A DNA stretch of 64,000 nucleotides from Alentia gelatinosa (GCA_950022655.1 OX465579.1:51997950-52061949); one strand, 5' to 3'; positions 48,275-59,571 are shown, counted from the stretch's first letter. The notes: generated by a model not told the origin, from the letters alone. Numbers and translations are program-made.

Positions 48275-50288
48275 GTAGAAAATGATCTCGCAAAAGGTTT
48301 AAACCTTCAGGAAATTAATGGAGACATATATACAACGAATCACCACACTCTAAGGTTTGTTCCTATATAAATTTTGTAAAATTTAGACGTTTCGATGAAT
48401 AGAAAATAAATAAAACATAACCCACATCGAACTACGCATTACCCTGTATGGGTGGGGAAACACTTGGCAATGTAGGTTAGTTAGAAAATCATATCGCACA
48501 AGGGTTTAACATTAAATATATGAAAAGTGACTTATACGAGGATATTCCCCACACTCTGAGGTTGGTTCCCGTATGATATTTTACATTTTGATCGAGAATT
48601 AATTTGATTATCGAATTAAACCGTTGCGCCTTACGCGGTTCATATTTTGGCTTGCTTCAACATGGCGTCAACTGCGGAGGGGGGTTGACACGGCACGGAC
48701 AGTAGAAGATGTCGATTTGAAAATTAATTCGTATGGACTTTTAACGTTAGATAATTGATCAGGGAATTATATGGGAGCAAAGCCAAGACTCCGAGGTTTA
48801 TTCCAGTATATATATTGTCAGGTTTAAACGTGTGGAAGTAATAGTATATGAATTAAAGATAATGACATCGAACCGGGCTGGTGATTCAGTGGTGGGGGGA
48901 GACGCCGACTACGACAAGCAAATCCGGGCGAGTTAGGAAATCATTTCGCACAAGGATTTAACATTAAATATACGAATAATGACTTATACGAGGATTTTCC
49001 CCACACTCTGAGGTTTGTTCCCGTATAATATTTAACATTTTGATCGAGAATTAACTTGATGATCGAATTAAACCGTTGCGCCTTACGCGGTTCATTTTTT
49101 GGCTTGCTTCAACATGGCGTCAACTGCGGAGGGGGGTTGACATGGGAGTGACAGCATTAGATGTCGATTTGAAAATCAATTTGTATGGACTTTTAACGTT
49201 AGATAATTGATCAGGGAATTATATAGGAGCAAAGCCAAGACTCCGAGGTTTATTCCAGTATATATATTGTCAGGTTTAAACGTGTGGAAGTAATAGTATA
49301 TGAATTAAAGATAATGACATCGAACCGGGCTGGCGATTCAGTGGTGGGGGGAGACGCCGACTACGACAAGCAAATCCGGGCGAGTTAGGAAATCATTTCC
49401 CACAAGGATTTAACATTAAATATACGAATAATGACTTATACGAGGATTTTCCCCACACTCTGAGGTTTGTTCCCGTATAATATTTAACATTTTGATCGAG
49501 AATTAACTTGATGATCGAATTAAACCGTTGCGCCTTACGCGGTTCATTTTTTGGCTTGCTTCAACATGGCGTCAACTGCGGAGGGGGGTTGACATGGGAG
49601 TGACAGCATTAGATGTCGATTTGAAAATCAATTCGTATGGACTTTTAACGTTAGATAATTGATCAGGGAATTATATAGGAGCAAAGCCAAGACTCCGAGG
49701 TTTATTCCAGTATATATATTGTCAGGTTTAAACGTGTGGAAGTAATAGTATATGAATTAAAGATAATGACATCGAACCGGGCTGGCGATTCAGTGGTGGG
49801 GGGAGACGCCGACTACGACAAGCAAATCCGGGCGAGTTAGGAAATCATTTCGCACAAGGATTTAACATTAAATATACGAATAATGACTTATACGAGGATA
49901 TTCCCCACACTCTGAGGTTTGTTCCCGTATAATATTTAACATTTTGATCGAGAATTAACTTGATGATCGAATTAAACCGTTGCGCCTTACGCGGTTCATT
50001 TTTTGGCTTGCTTCAACATGGCGTCAACTGCGGAGGGGGGTTGACATGGGAGTGACAGCATTAGATGTCGATTTGAAAATCAATTCGTATGGACTTTTAA
50101 CGTTAGATAATCGATCAGGGAATTATATAGGAGCAAACTAGAGACTGTAAGGTTCATCTACATATATATATTTCCTGGTTTGGAGGAGTGGAGAAATTAT
50201 AAAATGAATTTATGAATCTGGACATCACCCGGACTGACTTCGCCATGGCGTCTCATACCGAGGCTGGGCCAGCGCGTTGTCTGCGATC
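48275..50288 (+). repeat. 452-bp tandem array inside the piggyBac element
   Basis: Four units start at 48,481, 48,933, 49,385 and 49,837, spaced exactly 452 bp. Each begins with ttag(g/a)aaatcat. The two middle units are nearly identical. The first is somewhat diverged, and the fourth diverges after about 50,140. A decayed partial unit precedes the array at 48,275-48,480. Each unit contains tgcgccttacgcggttcat and a caacatggcgtcaactg segment. No protein is encoded. The same sequence, inverted, fills intron 2 of the transposase. Confidence 0.93.
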
Positions 50289-50363
50289 AACTGTCATCGA
50301 TTTACACTGACACTAAAGACAAGACATCATATATACAGTTCAGGTAGGTTTATTGACATTTAT

Positions 50364-53329
50364 TTATTCTTCCTCATGTTGAATGAACCCGTAATTCTCT
50401 ATGGAATGATATACAGTGAAGCACTCGGGCAGACATAAATGACAATTACAAGTACTGCAGCCGAATTTGGTTTGTTTTCTTTTACTTTGAGCATTATTAC
50501 TATTCTGTTTGAAGCAAACCTGGCACCAGCTTTTACGGCCGAGGTTGGCAGGTAGACAACGAGATGTTAATCGACTGGGCGATTCTAGTGTCAATGTGGA
50601 TATCCTGTGGTTGCTCCTCTCCACATCGGCCATTAGTTCCTGAATTAAGCGGAGGGTGAAATGATACAAAGAAATCTTTTTGTTGGCCAGACAGAACATA
50701 ACATATGCATTAACCTTCATAAGTTCAATGATATAAAAAAACATCTTCAGGGTCCACTTCTGTGACTTTCGCCCGAAATTATAATAATGAAATAGCTGGT
50801 CATACAGATCAACTCCTCCCATAAACGCTGAATAGTCCCGTATCGACTTAGGGCAGGGAATCTCTCCCTTCGCAAATTTACCAGTGTCTTTATCTTTTTG
50901 GGTTCGTAAGCAGGTGGACATATTACTTCCATGTATGGCAGATAAACAATGAATTATTTTCCGATCGCGCCAAACTGAGAGAACTAAATCTTTAGACCTG
51001 GAAATGATACAATCGCCCCTTTTAACAATTTTTGGGTGTTTTTTCACCATCAATGATTTTGGTAGTCCTTTTCTGTTCAATCGTACAGTGCCACAACAAA
51101 ATGTATTGAACCTGGAGGCAAGATCTGAAAACATGGCGACTGTCGTGTAGTAGTTGTCAAAGTATATATGATGTGCTCGTCCAAGAACCTTTCCCTTCTG
51201 TAGCAGTGGTCTAACGACTGAATCATAGAGGCTTGTGGTCGACCTTTTATCTTTCCTAGCGTAGTATGGGAAAGCCTGCACAACATAACCTGAAAATAAA
51301 TGAATAAACAGAGTAGATCCACTGTCACAGTAAGCGTCTCTTCCCACCCCACCACTGAATCGACAGCCCGGTTCGATGTCGATATCTTTAATTCATTTAT
51401 TATTACTTCCACACGTTCAAACCTGATAATATATATACTGGAATAAACCTTAAGGTCTAGGCTTTGCTCCCACCTACTTCCCTGATGGTTTATATAACGT
51501 TAAAAGTCCATACAAATTGATTTTCAAATTGACATCTTCTACTGTCCGTGCTGTGTCAACCACTCTCCACAGTAGATGCTATGTTGAAGCAAGTCAAAAT
51601 ATGAACCGCGTAAGGCGCAACGGTTTAATTTGACCATCAAGTTAATTCACGTTCAAAATGTAAAATATTATACGGGAACAAACTTAAGAGTGTGGGGAAT
51701 ATGCTCGTATAAGTCACTTTTCATATATTTAATGTTAAATCCTTGTGCGAAATGATTTGCAAACTTGCCCAGATCTGCTGTCACTTGACAAGCGTTCCTA
51801 CCCTACCCGCCCCACCACTGAGTCGACAGCCCGGTACGATGTCAATATCTTTAATTCATTTACTATTACTTCCACACGTTTGAACCCGACAATATATAAA
51901 CTGGAATAAACCTCAGAGTCTCGGCTTTGCTCCCACCTACTTCCCTGATCGTTTATATAACGTTAAAAGTCCATACGAATTAATTTTCAAATCAACATCT
52001 GATGCTGTCACTCCCATGTCAACCTTTCTCCACAGTAGACGCTATGTTGAAGCAAGTCAAAATATGAACCGCGTAAGGCGCAACGGTTAAATTCGATCAT
52101 CAAGTTAATTCACGTTCAAAATGTAAAATATTATACGGGAACAAACCTCAGAGTGTGGGGAATATGCTCGTATAAGTCACTGTTCATATATTTAATGTTC
52201 AACCCTTGTGCGACATGATTTTCTAACTCGCCCAGATCCGCTTACCTGTCAAACTCTCAGCCAGCACCCAGACCTTGACGCCCCATTTGGTCGGCTTAGC
52301 CGGCATGTACTGCTTATTCGAACATCTTCCTTTGTGTGGCACCATAGATTCATCAATGCAGAGGTTTTTTCCAGGGTTATAGTAACGTGTGGCCGCAGAA
52401 TTTATTATGGAGAACAACCAGTCGACTTTTCTATTGCCCGAACGTGGCTTGTAGGAGGCGGGGTGCGGTCTGGTCGGGTCAACGTCATCATCCGCAGGGG
52501 GCCAGAAATTGATAAACCTGAAATATAATGATTTATATATCATTTCTAGCTGAATGTCAATCTACTTGTGCACAGGTTGAATAGGTTTATAATATTGACA
52601 CTATAATTCATTTTACAATCAAAGCCTAGAGAGCTCTTGTTGACACTGACAGCTGTTCTGACAGCTATACTGCGTGCCTGCGTCGGGGGTTTGACTTGCG
52701 TTTGTTTACTTTTTCTATTAGGCCTGCAAAACAATAAATATTTGTTCTTACCTTAGAATATTGGCAAAACGATCCCTTGTTATGGCTCTGCTGAAGAAGG
52801 GTGTTGCTATTTCCGTTATTTTCGACCAGTACTCCTTCATGGATGGCTTTCTGATCAATCCCATGAGCATAGACAGGGCCAGGAACCGTTTGACATCGTC
52901 GAGGTTGACTTCCTTCCATGATTTCATCTTGCTTCTCTTTCCTTTAGTGTTTCTCTGATGGGCATATTCGTTCGTACATTTCACCAGGCGCTTGAGAAAA
53001 GCCAAAGTGCAGAAAAGATAAAAAAAAACAATCGGTGTCTTTGTTGAGCTAGGTACATTATCGTTGATGCCTGTTTTGGAATCGTCGAAGTCTGGGAGGG
53101 GCGGCGACTTGTTGAGGCCTTTCACCATAGGTGTCCACCTTCGTGCGATAACCGATTCTTCGCAAACCTGTTCATTTTCCGGGGTTATGTCCGTTTCAGC
53201 ATCATTTTCAGCATTTCCACTAACTTTATCGTTGTTCTGGTTGAGAAGTAGTAGTGTGGATATCGGTAAATCATCCTCCCATTCCGAATCATTGCCAGAC
53301 CACTTATCTGACCCATCTGAGTCCTCCAT
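50364..53329 (-). CDS. piggyBac transposase, three exons
   Basis: This is the cut-and-paste transposase that excises and inserts at TTAA. Proposed exons are 53,329-52,752, 52,517-52,246 and 51,289-50,364. Both introns have GTAAG donors and TTCAG acceptors. The exons total 1,776 nt, exactly 591 codons plus stop, in line with the usual piggyBac size of about 590 residues. The ATG at 53,329 opens an acidic N-terminus (MEDSDGSDKWSGNDSEWEDD). Catalytic aspartates match the family triad: D248 in LCIDESM, D328 in YFDNYYT and D444 in MGGVDLYDQ. A Cys-rich C-terminal finger runs from C539-x2-C542 to CSTCNCHLC and C573. Exon junctions restore the family sequence (NILR-FINFW and ESLTG-YVVQAF). No stop or frameshift is seen. 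Splicing is inferred from sequence only. Confidence 0.93.
51330..52240 (-). repeat. Two inverted copies of the array unit forming transposase intron 2
   Basis: On the minus strand, two copies of the 452-bp unit (spaced about 463 bp) occupy nearly all of the 956-bp intron at 52,245-51,290. The sequence around the splice donor, GACAGGTAAGCGGATCTGGG, resembles the unit boundary gacaagcaaatccgggcgag. The intron copies are more diverged from each other than the array units are. The intron unit and the array are therefore homologous in opposite orientation. Confidence 0.88.
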
Positions 53330-53546
53330 GTTGGCGGACTGGAGTGCGGCGATACTCCGATTGTCGTCTGTGTGTGCCGATTCACAGATTCATTCGATTA
53401 TATGGTCACGTGATCACCTTTTCTTTTTATTATTTCGCACAAATTTATTGATTGTTAGGTATTCCCTACATTCCCTAAAAAAAAACCTTGTTGATAGGTC
53501 CAGTATTAAGGGAAAAAAACAACGTTATAGCAAAATAGGAAAAAAA
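53330..53546 (-). promoter_or_regulatory. Presumed transposase promoter and 5' leader
   Basis: About 220 bp separate the transposase ATG from the subterminal palindromes. The promoter must lie here or in the palindrome/TIR region, by analogy with piggyBac elements, whose promoter is near the 5' end. I see no unambiguous TATA box. The stretch is AT-rich with A-runs at 53,479 and 53,511. Confidence 0.35.
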
Positions 53547-53628
53547 GATGCCTTAAGGCATCACCCGGCCACACACGGCGATGCCTTAAGGCATCATCCG
53601 GCTACGCGCGGCGATGCCTTAAGGCATC
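53547..53628. repeat. Three subterminal palindromes at exact 33-bp spacing
   Basis: ATGCCTTAAGGCAT occurs at 53,548, 53,581 and 53,614, each followed by a c(a)..ccgg motif. Each copy is a perfect palindrome with TTAA, the piggyBac target tetranucleotide, at its centre. The last copy ends 3 bp before the right TIR. Subterminal repeats commonly bind transposase in this superfamily. Specific function here is inferred. Confidence 0.9.
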
Positions 53629-53679
53629 GGCCGGCGCGAAAGGGTTAAGAAGGACCTTCATCGCGATCCATAGTTACTA

Positions 53680-54230
53680 AAATATACCATGAGTTTTGGT
53701 TTCGGAGTAATCTCACGAGGCAAAGCCGAGTGAGATAACGTACCAACCAAAAATGAATACTGGCGCGGTTAAGATTTTATCTCACCCGTATCATTAACTA
53801 ATCAGCTAATCTTTGTGACGTCATCGCCCATTGAGTATTCCTTTACAAAACTAAATGGGTGTTGAGTGCGAGGTACCAATGTTAAGAGGGGTGAGATGAT
53901 TATAGAGGAAACCTATGAAACTTTAGGGTCAGAGCTCGTATCCTATCAACTTTCAATCGCATATTGATTCACAAGGTGAAGCCACGTGAATTACGTAGCG
54001 CTTCAAACAAGATGGGATGGAGTTCTGACCTTAAAATTGAATAGGTTTCTGAATTTATCTCATCCTCACATTGACTAATGGGCTAATATTTGTGACATAA
54101 TCTTCCATCAGATAGTTTTCCTAAATATTCCATGGGCCTCGGATACGACTTCCCAATGTTAAATCTATGGAGAAAAAATACCAGGGGTGAGATGAATGAA
54201 GAAATTCACCAGAGAACGAGGCAGCCAAGG
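53680..54230. repeat. Divergent tandem duplication beside the piggyBac element
   Basis: tcacgaggcaaagccgagtg near 53,713 parallels tcacaaggtgaagccacgtg near 53,968. tttatctcaccc...taatctttgtgacgtcat near 53,775 parallels tttatctcatcc...taatatttgtgacataat near 54,053. The offset is about 255-280 bp. The first unit contains a CTCAC...GTGAG hairpin. This is an old tandem or paired insertion, with no coding. Confidence 0.65.
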
Positions 54231-55762
54231 ATAGTACATGTATTAAGAGGGGACGCATGATCAGGGGAGACGTCGGTCGTTTCTTTCCCTACATATCCTG
54301 TGCAACTTGAGCAGGAAATACTACTCTCCTTGGAAATTATGAGAGATATTATGAATTAATCTATAAAAGCAATTACCTACTAATTTTGTCTATTCATAAA
54401 CCTCTGTACCAGTCCATATTTATTCACAACCCGGGAAAGCTGTTTGACAGGGGCAAAGGTCTAATCGCACACCATTCCTATCAAAATAGGGGACATTCCT
54501 CCAACCGATGAAGATACATCCACATCTGTCTTTGACAGGCCTCACAGTTCCAAACTGATCCCTGGATCTGTCTCTGCTCTTCATACTCCTGAGTCTTCCA
54601 TTGTTGTAATGTATATCATGAATAAGATGAATATATATTCATCAGCACCTTTATACAGGCATCACAATAGACAGACATGAATGTCCTCCCACCGCTGTAG
54701 GCTTTTCACGGAACGATGTAACTGGTAGATGGGGCTTCTCCTTCTGCCGTTCCTCTGCTGTGTGTTAGTCCCTGAGGCCCTGGACGCTATGCTGAGGTGT
54801 AATCAGTCAAACAGTTAGCGGGGACGGGCTGGTAGCAGCTCGTTAGCACGCTGAGCTGCTCTCATAGTTTACTAGCCGTCCTCAGGCGAGCAGCACCCGG
54901 GGACGCGAGGGCGGTCCTACGAGGTCTATAAGAGTCCGGTCTGTGGTCTGCACACAAGGTGTATTGGACCATTTAACGTGAAGTTTACACACAAACAGGG
55001 TATACAGTCAGCAGACTTTGTGAACATTGGGTAAATTGCAAAGTTAAGTTGGCAGACACTACTGCCTGAGGTCAAAGGTTTGCGCCTGTTTTAGAACACC
55101 CAATGACAGGTAACTTCACAAAATCATTCACGTTTTCTTCTTATTTCATGCCGAAATAAACATTCCATCTCCTTTATTTTCCAAGTCGATGACAGGCATT
55201 CTAATTAGTGTAGATAGATGTACACTAAAGTAGTGATTGAGTTGTTGAATGAGACAGGCAACTATGACACAAAAGCATCGCCTCATCTTCTTCACTATTT
55301 GATATTTACCCACGATCTAGTTTAGGTCAGAGCCAGTAAACCAAATGTGTGTTAATACAAACACAATTAGTAATGCCTAGTTGCCTCTGTGATGGGTGGT
55401 AATTGTGTATCTGATGGCTGAGGCATGCATGATTAAGGATAGACCAGGTCTGATTTAAACCATATTGTGAGAGTGCTCCAAGGTTTATTTAGCCTATGTC
55501 TGAATATCGAATTTATTCATAAAGTCGCGGTAGCCACCACGCTCAGGTGGATATACGCTTTATCTCATCCCTTGTACAACTTTCGAAAAAAAGAAAGAAA
55601 ATACTCATCAATCACTCTGTGAAAGTGACAATACTATGCCATAGGCGGGGCGGAGTGAATATGAGATGGCGCCATGGGCTATTAACCAACTAGATTTTCG
55701 AAGTAATTTGAATTATTCTGATGCTGTGATGCTTTTTAATGTCAGCGAAAGGGTGAGATAAA
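54231..55762. other. Unassigned region
   Basis: No gene or repeat is recognised. The interval from 54,770 to 54,960 is GC-richer. Confidence 0.4.
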
Positions 55763-55890
55763 TCCAGAATCGTGAATACACAGTACACCACTCATTAGGA
55801 TGGGCCGTAATCGTCATTAGTCTTTGCCCCGATGACGATTGCGGCCCATCCAAACTGGTGGAATATATTGTGTATTTATACGATTCTCGA
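55763..55890. repeat. Foldback element with about 55-bp imperfect arms
   Basis: The inner 20-bp stem, ggatgggccgtaatcgtcat against atgacgattgcggcccatcc, has a single G:T-type mismatch. Homology between the arms continues outward through cacca, atacaca and agaatcg. The loop is about 14 nt. It may be a foldback MITE. Confidence 0.75.
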
Positions 55891-56516
55891 TGCAGTACTA
55901 TATAAAGAAAGACTAGGGTTTCCATAAGATGGAAGCTCTCTGGTGATCTATTCCTTTTTTCTGAAACCCTCGCAGTTTGGATTCGCTATTATTTTACACT
56001 GTTTATCCAACAGGCGTGCCAAGTTGTTGAAACTAGTATCACATACTGCCACAAATACGCCGTGTGGGCTGCAACAACATTGATTTGGTGCGACGTGTCT
56101 CAAGAGGTTTCGAAGATCAACCATGCTCTGTTAACGAGGCATGGTGATGGGTTGAACCTCAGGATCCGATTTCAAACATCCAGATAACCACCATGTAACA
56201 TTCATTTTGAAAACCTATTGTACAAACAAAGTTCTAAACCGTTCGTTTACGTTAATAAAGACGGTCCCTACTGCAAATTTTTAGTTCGGTCATATTTTCA
56301 TTATTTAACGAAATTTTACGTTTATGGTTATATCCAATACGTTCAATAAAGCTAACAGTAGTAGGTTCAGGTAGTGTCACTAAGTTATCCAGCAAATACT
56401 TACAAAGGCGAGTTTTTACTTTCGTAATCTAGGCCAAAATCTCATTGTAAATCCGTTTCATGATTTGAAATACGTATTGCCCCTGATTAGCAATCCATCC
56501 CCATTCATTACCAATG
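55891..56516. other. Unassigned AT-rich DNA
   Basis: No feature is recognised. No left piggyBac-type end matching the remnant to the right was found here. Confidence 0.4.
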
Positions 56517-56844
56517 ATGCATCAAGGCACTCCCGTAGCTAGTGCAAGTGATGCCTCAAGGCATCATTTTCCGTTTTTTTGTCAAAATGTCTTTTATCTC
56601 AGCTGATTCAACATAGATTTTTAAAATTTTGTTAGATATTAAGTAAAACGCCTTGATAGTGATAATAAATGATTATATAGTTATCCACATGGAGACATTT
56701 GACAGATAACTTTAGATATGGTGGGAAAGAATCAATTTTCTTAACAATTAAAACATAGGCCTGTACTACAGAGGTGGTCCAGGATCAGGCATGCTACATT
56801 TAAAGACGTGCACCTGCTATACGGTCCGGTAAGGAAAGGGTTAG
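56517..56844. mobile_element. Right-end remnant of a third piggyBac-like element
   Basis: GGTCCGGTAAGGAAAGGG (ending at 56,840) followed by TTAG resembles the right ends cggtagggaaagggTTAA and cggcgcgaaagggTTAA of the two complete elements. Upstream, ATGCCTCAAGGCAT (56,551-56,564) and a degenerate copy at 56,517 are spaced 34 bp, the same architecture as in those elements. TTAG instead of TTAA and the lack of a left end indicate decay or truncation. Confidence 0.6.
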
Positions 56845-58254
56845 ATATACAGGTTATCATAAAGGAAGGACAGCTATTGTTCAGCTTTGTCAATATTTGA
56901 AACCTTATCTGTATGCTACTTAAGCTGAACCATGATTTCAGGCCACCCAGTCAAATAAATTACGAACCATTTAAAGGATATATTAATGTTTCCAACAATA
57001 CAGTTAATACAAGCTATAAAGGGACTCCATTATATTTCATGCGCAGCGCCCTTATGATCTCTCGACAAACTCATACATCTTATATACACGATAAAAAATT
57101 GTTAAAAAGACTTTTATATGACATCCAATTCTATTTATATATACATATTTTATAAGGCGTCAGTCTATCATAGGTTACTTCCTCGGCTTTGACCTTGAAC
57201 AGTGCATGACAAGAGGGAACTGTGGACGCATGACGTAGTACCCAGGCAGGAAGTCTTAGTATGCACATACAAATGACGTCATGCAGGGGTCGCTGTGAGG
57301 GGTTGTTGTGGGGATAACATGTTTTCACCCTGACGCCACCTCAACTCTTGCTCTTTGATTTACCCCCCGCTGACTGGTCCCCTGTCAGGGTGTGGTGTGG
57401 TGGGAGGGTGTGTAACCCGGGCACACGGCGGGCCTCCTCGGGGCCTCCCCGCCATCAGTCGTGTGGCGCCCCCTCCTGGCCGGCACGATGATTGCATGTA
57501 ATAAAGATGAACGTTCTATCAGCATGCATTGGGTTTTGTCATCAGATACGCCGCCCGCCGTCCTACCATTAATACCGGCCTAGTGCTAGATGGCGGATTA
57601 TCATTAATCTGTTGAACTGTATAATGATGAGTAGAAGAATATCTTATAATATTATAAAGCAAGGTTGTCTTTATGTCGGCCTTCAGTAGAGTGAAATCTG
57701 AACGCATTCGCACAGTGAAGCTGTTGAGTGTATACTGACATCGACTGCATCAGCAAATAAAATGACAGAGTTCTCAAGACTTGAATGCATGTATGAATTG
57801 TCAAATGTGTAAGAATAGAACGTGTTAGAATAAAACAACACAACTTCTTTTTTTATTGATTCAATTATCTATTTATTTTCAATAAGATTTTGAATTTAGA
57901 TTCTTCATAACAGTAATATTCATACATGTATTCATGCAATAGTACCGGTACAAAAGTATCCATTTGTGATTTTACTGGTCTTTATCTAACTCCCGAGAAT
58001 CTTTTTTTGTTTATTTTCTTTTCATTCTGGTACATATACGTAAAATATTGCTTATGGGAGTGTGGAGCAAGTCCGACTATAGTCAAACGTATACCGCACT
58101 TTGTGGCTCTAACCCTTGGACCAGAATTACTTTGAAAAGTCGAAGTATCAGAAGGTGATTTGCATAAGGTCTTTTAATTGTTCACAACCGTATATATATA
58201 TTTTTTTTTGCATCATTTCTTTATTGAGTTCACTGTTTACAATCAGTCCGTATA
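56845..58254. other. Unassigned region; GC-rich patch at 57,340-57,490
   Basis: The patch contains CpG-rich sequence without a recognisable exon. Elsewhere AT-rich short frames lack domains. Confidence 0.4.
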
Positions 58255-58365
58255 CTACACATGGATGCATATTGTTACCCAATAAAGGGGCTTAGACCTC
58301 AACCTTTCATAAGGCTGGTTTCCATGGTCTAGCCAACTGTTGTTATAAAGCACAAGTTTGTAACT
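58255..58365 (+). repeat. Dispersed repeat, copy 2 (mate at 13,040)
   Basis: It shares gacctca-cc and the exact string gctggtttccatggtc, plus flanking similarity, with the segment at 13,040-13,185 in the same orientation. Confidence 0.6.
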
Positions 58366-59011
58366 TAATCAATATCATATATTCTTATTAACAGAGTATT
58401 TCTTCAACAACAAGAACAACAGTGAAATGAAAAATAGAGCAAGAAGAAAAGGAAAAAACATCTTCACTTCATTTCAATGCATTTCAATTTTTACATGAGT
58501 TGGTGGTATTAAGATTTGGTGATTTATAAGGGTCTAGATTATATATCCCAGACACTATTTCTGAGGTATATGTCCTGGGGCTTGTTTAATTTTACACCCC
58601 GACGATACTTGAAGGTCCGAGGAGAGGTCCTAGGAGGGTTTGGGTTTGATAATTCGATTTATCGTGGGGAAGGACAGTTGCGGCCGACGATCCACGAGGT
58701 ATCAAGTCTCTCCAAGAGTTTCTTGAAGGTGTATTTTGTCCTGGGCCACGATCGAGGTCAGTCAAATGAGACTTTGACTCAGGATTTCACTCCCCATGGA
58801 CGATAGGGTTAATTAAACACGTTTGACGAGCTATCGCTGAAATGTCGTCACTCAAGAGACCTCAAAATTAAACGACCCCCTGTACTGCTTTGTATTTGTT
58901 GATATGGTGTAGAGTGTTACTGTTGTCCATATGAAAGACGGGGGGGGGGATTAAAAAAATCATATGCCACGGGTACCGATACTGATTGGGTGCGATTGTA
59001 TTGATATAGAT
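58366..59011. other. Unassigned DNA flanking the YR retrotransposon
   Basis: A 96-codon open frame at 58,516-58,806 has no recognised domain. A G-run of 9 lies near 58,941. The stretch ends where the B2 repeat of the retrotransposon begins. Confidence 0.4.
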
Positions 59012-59345
59012 CATTACCCCTTACCCGCAACACAAAAGTGGAAGACAGATATGGGCGAATAAAATTTATTTGAATTTTATAAGGTCCATATAAATTAAGA
59101 TATTAAATATGACACAATATCTTATGGAAGAGGATATACATATGTAGTATGATATATGAAGAAGACATATTTGTAAATATGATAAGTACATATTTTGAAG
59201 ATATGTATAAGATATACATAAGGCAGATGTGATGCCTGTATAAAAGGTATTACATATGTGGTATGTATTACAGGAGTACATGTGTATAATGTATAATAGT
59301 ATTATGTAATACGTATATATGGTTATACAATGTGTATAAAACGCC
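59012..59345 (-). repeat. Split direct repeat B2 (terminal copy)
   Basis: These 334 bp match 59,572-59,905 at a constant 560-bp offset. I see no difference between the copies. The sequence is AT-rich with many tatgta/tacata motifs. The left edge, at cattacccc, is the 3' terminus of the element. Frames within it (about 71 codons) are not genes. Confidence 0.93.
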
Positions 59346-59571
59346 CTACGGGAGTAGGAAGAAAGGTGAGGGTGGGTGGGAGAAAAAAGGTTGTAGGTGT
59401 GAGCTGAGTGAAGCGCAGGAACAGAATGAGATAGAGCGTGGGGGCGTGCTTCGCCACGTGACCTATTAGTTCACGTGACTCGCACGCGGGGGCGCGCAGG
59501 GTGCGCTAGTAGGGAGGGAGTGCGCTAGGTGGTGCAATGACCGCTCCTGACCCTACGGGCCATGAGCTACC
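59346..59571 (-). repeat. Segment A2 between the two B repeats
   Basis: This 226-bp GC-rich segment lies between B1 and B2. In Ngaro/PAT-type elements this segment duplicates the 5' terminus (A1), which here would lie beyond the window. It contains two CACGTG boxes, at 59,455 and 59,472, arranged around cctattagtt. It also has a ctacggg motif near both edges (59,346 and 59,553). Confidence 0.8.

Larger units (their letters stand above)
47224..53648 (-). mobile_element. Apparently intact autonomous piggyBac transposon
   Basis: TTAA at 47,224-47,227 and again at 53,645-53,648 flank perfect 14-bp terminal inverted repeats, CCCTTTCGCGCCGG (47,228-47,241) and its complement (53,631-53,644). The body is 6,417 bp, more than twice the length of the classic moth piggyBac. 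The extra length comes from a tandem array between the transposase and the left end and from repeat-filled intron 2. The transposase gene is on the minus strand and its start is about 300 bp from the right TIR. Clean TIRs, an intact target duplication and an undamaged reading frame suggest a young, possibly active copy. Confidence 0.92.

Noticed and set aside
50364..51347. Transposase exon 3 extended to a GTG at 51,347
   Set aside because: The extra codons are intron. The TTCAG acceptor at 51,290 restores the expected piggyBac sequence and a total of exactly 591 codons.
53547..53628. CRISPR-like regularly spaced palindromic repeats
   Set aside because: The setting is eukaryotic, there are only three copies with 19-bp spacers that are themselves similar, and they lie at a transposon end. 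They are subterminal repeats, not CRISPR.
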